Assembly (NCBI GenBank): GCA_903904335.1
Contig: CAIVCF010000105.1
Location: 1 to 33,484, forward strand
Origin: an uncultured Chitinophagaceae bacterium
Lineage (GTDB): Bacteria; Bacteroidota; Bacteroidia; Chitinophagales; Chitinophagaceae
Length of the DNA stretch: 33,484 nucleotides
Direction of reading: 5' to 3'
Below, in pieces: positions 29,149-33,484 of the stretch. A program made the position numbers and the translations under genes. Below the pieces are notes generated by a model. It had not been told where the DNA came from. It did not search any database and worked only from the letters and a program-made list of their open reading frames with translations. Within the stretch, counting starts at the first letter, position 1; every line of letters begins with the position of its first letter.

Positions 29149-29910
29149 ATGTGTGCAACCTGCGGATGTGATACCGATGGAAATGTAACCATGCACGAAC
29201 CCGGTCATCACCACGATCATAATGATCATCATTCACACGATCACCAGAAAAAAGTGGTGGCGGTTGAAAAAGATGTTTTGAATGAAAATAATTTATTGGC
29301 CGAAAGAAACCGCGGTTATTTTGAAGCGAAAAATATTCTTGCTTTAAATTTAGTTAGTTCTCCCGGCTCCGGTAAAACGTCTTTATTAGAAAGAACGTTA
29401 AAAGACATGAAAGGCGAATTGGAGTTTGCTGTTATTGAAGGCGATCAGCAAACAACCAATGATGCGGATCGCATTCATGCAACAGGAACAAAAGTGGTAC
29501 AGATCAATACCGGCAAAGGTTGTCACTTGGATGCACACATGGTTCTACATGCTGTTCAAGGAATGAAACCAAAAAATGATTCGGTTCTGTTTATTGAAAA
29601 TGTTGGTAATTTAGTTTGTCCTGCCATGTTTGATTTGGGTGAAAAAGAACGCGTGGTAATTATAAGCGTTACAGAAGGTGATGATAAGCCTTTGAAATAT
29701 CCCGACATGTTTTATTCTTCAACGCTCTGCATCATCAATAAAACCGATCTCCTTCCTTATGTTCCTTTTGATATTGAAAAAGTAAAAGCGAATGCTAAGA
29801 AAGTAAATCATAAATTAGAGATCATAGAGTTAAGTTGTACGAATGGCGAGGGTTTGCAAATTTGGTATGATTGGTTAAAATCAAAAGTTTTGGCTCCGGA
29901 AACCGTATAA
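29149..29910 (+). CDS. hypB: Hydrogenase nickel incorporation GTPase HypB
   Basis: A 253-residue GTPase needed for nickel delivery. The N-terminus MCATCGC is the high-affinity nickel motif (CxxCGC), and is followed by a His-rich stretch (HEPGHHHDHNDHHSHDH, residues 16-32) that can store nickel. The G domain has P-loop SSPGSGKTSLL, GDQQTTNDADRI, the metal site at the dimer interface GKGCHLDAHMV, NVGNLVCPAMFDLGE and NKTDLLPY. It works with HypA, encoded just upstream. Having both the N-terminal motif and the His stretch indicates both nickel delivery and storage roles. Confidence 0.97.
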   Translation: MCATCGCDTDGNVTMHEPGHHHDHNDHHSHDHQKKVVAVEKDVLNENNLLAERNRGYFEAKNILALNLVSSPGSGKTSLLERTLKDMKGELEFAVIEGDQQTTNDADRIHATGTKVVQINTGKGCHLDAHMVLHAVQGMKPKNDSVLFIENVGNLVCPAMFDLGEKERVVIISVTEGDDKPLKYPDMFYSSTLCIINKTDLLPYVPFDIEKVKANAKKVNHKLEIIELSCTNGEGLQIWYDWLKSKVLAPETV

Positions 29911-29946
29911 TGAATTCTTGTAGTTATAATAAAGAGTATTTTGTTT

Positions 29947-32283
29947 ATGAACACATATCATATCCATATCAATGGTTTGGTACAGGGGGTCGGTTTCCGT
30001 CCTTTTGTCTGCCGCTTAGCCAAAGAATTTGATATATGTGGTTCTGTAAGTAATACCAATAACGGCGTGCATATTGAAATTAATGCCTCAAAAGAAGTGG
30101 CGGAAGATTTTTATCTGAAGATCATTCTTCATCCTCCCCAAAATGCAATAATCACTCATCATCATTTTGAAAAAATAAAATCAAAATCGTTTTCTTCTTT
30201 TTCGATCCTGCAAAATACCGATGAAAATAAGCCTGACCTTTTATTGACTCCTGATGTTGCAATGTGCAACACTTGCAGGCAAGATGTTCTGTCAGAAAAT
30301 AATATTCGCTTTCATTATCCCTTCACCACCTGTTTGCATTGTGGACCGAGGTATTCAATCATCAAGGATCTTCCGTACGATAGAGATAGAACTACCATGA
30401 GTCATCTTCAGATGTGCGATCGTTGTTTTTCGGAATACAACGATATTGAAAACAGAAGGCATTTCAGTCAAACGAATTCTTGTAAAGAATGTGCTGTTCC
30501 GATGCATTTTTTCAGTTCATCAAAAAATTGTTTGAGTAATCATGAAGATGATATTCTGAAACTTGTTGATTGTGAATTAAAACGCGGAAGTATTCTTGCA
30601 GTTAAAGGAATCGGCGGTTATTTATTATTATGTGATGCAACAAATGAAACATCCATCAATGTTTTAAGAAGCCGCAAACAAAGACCTGCAAAGCCTTTTG
30701 CAATGCTGTACGCAGATATTGAAATGGCAAGCGCCGATGTGAAGCTGCGCTCTTTTGAGATCAATGCATTAAAAGAAAAATCTGCGCCGATTGTTTTGTG
30801 TGAGTTAAAACCAACCGTTGCAAGCGGCATTTCTAAACAAGCCGTTGCGCCAGATCTCGATAAGATCGGATTAATGTTGCCATACACTCCTTTGCTTTTA
30901 TTGATTAGTGAAAATTTTGGTAAGCCCTTAATTGCAACCAGCGGAAATATCAGCGGCTCTCCGATTATTTATAAAGACGCTGATGCTTTGGAGAATTTAT
31001 TTGATGTTGCGGATTTTGTATTGACTTATGACCGCGAAATTGTTGCGCCGCAGGATGACAGCGTCATTCAGTTTACAGAAAGGGGGCAAAAAATTATTTT
31101 GCGCCGTAGTCGTGGATTAGCGCCTAATTATTTTCCAAATCCGTTCACAACGATTAATGATTCTGTTTTGGCAATGGGTGGTGAATTAAAAAGCGCATTT
31201 GCTTTACTCGATCAAAAAAATTTATACATCAGCCAGTATCTTGGTGATCAAAGTACACTTGAATCTCAAACTTGTTTTAAAGAAACACTTCATCATATAA
31301 GTACTTTAGTAAAGGCAAAACCCGAACATATCATCATTGATAAACATTCGGGTTATTTTGTTTCTCAGCAGGGCAAAGAGATTGCTGCAGCACAAAATAT
31401 TTCACTTACTTCCATTCAACATCATACTGCACATTTTGGGGCAGTGCTTGCAGAAAATAATTTATTGGATATTAAAGAGCCTGTGCTGGGATTTATCTGG
31501 GATGGAACAGGATTTGGTGACGATGGACAGATCTGGGGCAGCGAAGTTTTTATTTATCAGCACAAAAAAATGGAACGCGTTACACATCTTGATTATTTTC
31601 CTCAATTGCTCGGTGATAAAATGAGTAAAGAACCCAGATTATCGGCTTTGAGTTTATTAAAGAGTTTCCCCAATAAACAATTCATTATTCAAAAATATTT
31701 TTCAAAGCAAGAGTGGCAATATTATCAGCAAGTTTTGAATCAACCCTCTTCATTGATGACAAGCAGCATGGGCAGGTTCTTAGATGGTATTGCGGCGTTG
31801 CTCGGTATTCGTTTATACAATACTTATGAAGGCGAGGCGGCGATGCAATTAGAAACTTTGGCAAGAACTTGTTCATACAAACCCTACGATTATTATTCTA
31901 TTCCGCTTGTAAATGATCGTTTGGACTGGAATACTTTTTTAAATGAATTATTAGAAGATTGGCAACAAAAAGAAGACAATGCGATCATTGCATGGAAGGT
32001 CTTTTTTTCTCTTGCAAAAATGATCTCGCAGGTAAGCAATCATTATTATGTTGATAAGATAGCTTTCAGTGGCGGTGTTTTTCAAAATGCACTACTGAAT
32101 GATCTGCTGATTGAACGCCTTTCATACAAAAGAAAATTGTATTTCCATCAACAGCTCAGTCCGAATGATGAATGTATCGGTTTTGGATTACTGGCCTGTT
32201 ACAGCATTCATCAGAAAACACAAAAAGAAATGATCAATATAAAAGACAAAACAGCATTAGAACAATTTCAATTTCCCAATTAA
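29947..32283 (+). CDS. hypF: Carbamoyltransferase HypF
   Basis: A 778-residue protein that makes the cyanide ligands of the Ni-Fe site: it transfers carbamoyl from carbamoyl phosphate to the C-terminal Cys of HypE. Order of domains: acylphosphatase (about 1-90, VQGVGFRPFVCRLAKEF), two zinc fingers (about 105-185, CNTCRQDV, CLHCGPRYSI, CDRCFSEY, CKECA), YrdC-like (about 200-385) and Kae1-like carbamoyl transfer domain (about 395-765, HHTAHFGAVLAE, WDGTGFGDDG, AFSGGVFQNALLND). A TTG at 29941 lies upstream in frame; the ATG at 29947 is preferred. Length is normal for HypF. hypE, its partner, is not in the window but may follow hypD. Confidence 0.97.
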   Translation: MNTYHIHINGLVQGVGFRPFVCRLAKEFDICGSVSNTNNGVHIEINASKEVAEDFYLKIILHPPQNAIITHHHFEKIKSKSFSSFSILQNTDENKPDLLLTPDVAMCNTCRQDVLSENNIRFHYPFTTCLHCGPRYSIIKDLPYDRDRTTMSHLQMCDRCFSEYNDIENRRHFSQTNSCKECAVPMHFFSSSKNCLSNHEDDILKLVDCELKRGSILAVKGIGGYLLLCDATNETSINVLRSRKQRPAKPFAMLYADIEMASADVKLRSFEINALKEKSAPIVLCELKPTVASGISKQAVAPDLDKIGLMLPYTPLLLLISENFGKPLIATSGNISGSPIIYKDADALENLFDVADFVLTYDREIVAPQDDSVIQFTERGQKIILRRSRGLAPNYFPNPFTTINDSVLAMGGELKSAFALLDQKNLYISQYLGDQSTLESQTCFKETLHHISTLVKAKPEHIIIDKHSGYFVSQQGKEIAAAQNISLTSIQHHTAHFGAVLAENNLLDIKEPVLGFIWDGTGFGDDGQIWGSEVFIYQHKKMERVTHLDYFPQLLGDKMSKEPRLSALSLLKSFPNKQFIIQKYFSKQEWQYYQQVLNQPSSLMTSSMGRFLDGIAALLGIRLYNTYEGEAAMQLETLARTCSYKPYDYYSIPLVNDRLDWNTFLNELLEDWQQKEDNAIIAWKVFFSLAKMISQVSNHYYVDKIAFSGGVFQNALLNDLLIERLSYKRKLYFHQQLSPNDECIGFGLLACYSIHQKTQKEMINIKDKTALEQFQFPN

Positions 32284-32293
32284 AATAAAAAAT

Positions 32294-32551
32294 ATGTGCT
32301 TAGCAATTCCCGGTAAACTACTTTCCATCACCAATCAATTGGATGAAACATTCCGTTTTGGAAATGTTTCATTCGGCGGCATTACCAAAGAGGTTAATTT
32401 ATGCATGGTGCCCGAAGCAAAAGTGGATGATTATGTTTTGGTGCACGTTGGTGTTGCCATCAGTATTGTTGATGAAGAAGAAGCAAAAAAAGTTTTCAGT
32501 TACCTGAAAGACATGGGCGAAGTTGAAGAACTTGAGGAACATCATTTATAA
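32294..32551 (+). CDS. hypC: Hydrogenase assembly chaperone HypC
   Basis: An 85-residue chaperone with the invariant N-terminal MCLAIPGK, whose Cys2 holds the iron or the large-subunit Cys during assembly. The remainder is a small OB-like barrel (FGNVSFGGITKEVNL, DDYVLVHVGVAISIVDEEEA) and an acidic C-terminal helix, as in the HypC/HupF family. It forms a complex with HypD to build the Fe(CN)2CO unit. It begins 10 nt after hypF and ends 18 nt before hypD. Confidence 0.96.
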   Translation: MCLAIPGKLLSITNQLDETFRFGNVSFGGITKEVNLCMVPEAKVDDYVLVHVGVAISIVDEEEAKKVFSYLKDMGEVEELEEHHL

Positions 32552-32569
32552 TTTTTAATTTTCTTTTTA

Positions 32570-33484
32570 ATGAAATATTTATCTGAATACAGAGATCCCG
32601 AATTGGCTGAAGAATTTATCAAAGAAATTCATCGCATCACCACAAAACCATGGACGTTGATGGAAATTTGCGGCGGACAAACACATAGTTTGGTGAAGAA
32701 CGGTATCCTTGAAATGTTGCCCGAAAAAATTACAATGGTTCACGGACCCGGTTGCCCCGTCTGCGTTACAAGCGTTAGTGTTATTGATGAGGCGGTCTAT
32801 CTGGCTCAACAACCCAATGTTATTTTGTGTTCTTTCGGTGATATGCTTCGCGTTCCCGGAAGTCATAAAAATTTATTGGAGGTAAAGGCCGAAGGTGCAG
32901 ATGTTCGTATTTTATATTCTCCTCTGGAAGCCGTTGTTATTGCAAAAGAAAATCCAACAAAAGAAGTGGTGTTCTTTGCGGTAGGTTTTGAAACAACCGC
33001 TCCTGCAAATGCATTGAGTGTTGTTCATGCAGATAAAATGGGCGTTACCAATTACAGTATTTTGGCATCGCATGTTTTAGTTCCTCCAGCAATGGAAGCG
33101 ATCTTGGGTGATGATGAAAATAAGATCGATGCTTTTTTGGCGGCGGGTCATGTTTGCACCATCATGGGTATGGAAGAATATTATCCTGTTGCTGAGAAAT
33201 ATAAAACCCCAATTGTTGTAACCGGCTTTGAGCCTGTTGATTTGTTGCAGGGAATTTTAATGGCTGTTCGTCAATTAGAAAAGGGCGAATACAAAGTAGA
33301 AAATCAATATGCACGATATGTTCAGCGTGAAGGAAATAAAATGGCAATGGAAACGATCAATAAAGTGTTTGATGTAAGCGATAGAATTTGGCGCGGCATT
33401 GGTTCTATTCCGCAAAGCGGTTATGAAGTAAATGATCGTTATAAAAATTTTAATGCAAGATTAAAATTCAAATTGGATCTTCCC
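32570..33484 (+). CDS. hypD: Hydrogenase expression/formation protein HypD, 3' part outside window
   Basis: The open frame from the ATG at 32570 (MKYLSEYRDPELAEEFI) runs to the end of the window, 305 codons of an expected 360-380. Conserved motifs are MEICGGQTHS, MVHGPGCPVCVTS, FAVGFETTAP, ASHVLVPPAM and GFEPVDLLQGI. HypD is an Fe-S scaffold that, with HypC, carries the iron while cyanide and CO ligands are added. The C-terminal [4Fe-4S] cysteines should be just past the right edge. No shift or stop is seen, so the gene is cut only by the window. Confidence 0.96.
   Translation, partial: MKYLSEYRDPELAEEFIKEIHRITTKPWTLMEICGGQTHSLVKNGILEMLPEKITMVHGPGCPVCVTSVSVIDEAVYLAQQPNVILCSFGDMLRVPGSHKNLLEVKAEGADVRILYSPLEAVVIAKENPTKEVVFFAVGFETTAPANALSVVHADKMGVTNYSILASHVLVPPAMEAILGDDENKIDAFLAAGHVCTIMGMEEYYPVAEKYKTPIVVTGFEPVDLLQGILMAVRQLEKGEYKVENQYARYVQREGNKMAMETINKVFDVSDRIWRGIGSIPQSGYEVNDRYKNFNARLKFKLDLP

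Noticed and set aside
1-33484. CRISPR arrays, insertion sequences, prophage genes and tRNA or rRNA genes
   Set aside because: No array of regular repeats and spacers, no transposase or integrase, and no tRNA- or rRNA-like sequence was seen on reading through the window.

Overview
The window looks like a chromosomal segment of a Bacteroidota bacterium, probably of the Chitinophagaceae type. The evidence is an AT-rich composition, A-rich ribosome-binding regions instead of Shine-Dalgarno sequences at most genes, promoter boxes of the TAnnTTTG class (exact at 5405-5412), and protein families typical of that phylum. The taxonomic level is inference; there is no rRNA or tRNA gene to settle it.

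Layout. 1-3654 (minus) is an efflux operon: OmpR-type response regulator, histidine kinase, TolC-like outer-membrane protein and a lipoprotein membrane-fusion protein cut by the window edge. 3733-4334 (minus) is a small-protein operon: two tandem, nearly identical 30-residue hydrophobic peptides (not previously listed because of their size), an 81-residue protein and a terminator. Divergent from it at 4532-5356 is an ECF sigma factor with a zinc-finger anti-sigma-like protein. 5405-8487 is a Mg2+-type P-ATPase (mgtA) with a good promoter and a leader of about 350 nt holding two possible short ORFs and a hairpin. 8610-9434 is a YgiD-type dioxygenase. At 9435-11495 two genes that have both lost their 5' parts (a receiver-domain fragment and an AsmA-like gene) meet head to head, marking a deletion, inversion or assembly joint.

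11610-14657 is a tight three-gene unit: a SET-domain protein, an ATP-grasp ligase, and an ATP-grasp ligase fused to a second SET domain. This is the best candidate for an undescribed system: it suggests amide-bond formation coupled to lysine (or amine) methylation. It is followed by a convergent operon of a zinc-ribbon protein and a DUF4238 protein (14654-16071), a 539-bp intergenic stretch with a possible small RNA, ssb, a PIF1-like helicase with HRDC and HTH tails, manC and kdsD for cell-envelope sugar synthesis, and recQ.

24244-33484 is a complete-looking [NiFe]-hydrogenase locus of the oxygen-tolerant, membrane-bound uptake type (group 1d-like). Structural genes hyaA-hyaB-hyaC and the protease hyaD run on the minus strand. 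A small HupE-like membrane protein and the maturation genes hypA-hypB-hypF-hypC-hypD run on the plus strand, with hypD cut by the window end. The small subunit has the extra cysteines of the oxygen-tolerant 4Fe-3S cluster. The 175-bp divergent control region carries two CRP/FNR-type palindromes, each placed about 37 nt from a promoter-like box, one for each direction. Together these genes would let the cell oxidise H2 in the presence of oxygen and feed electrons through cytochrome b to quinone.
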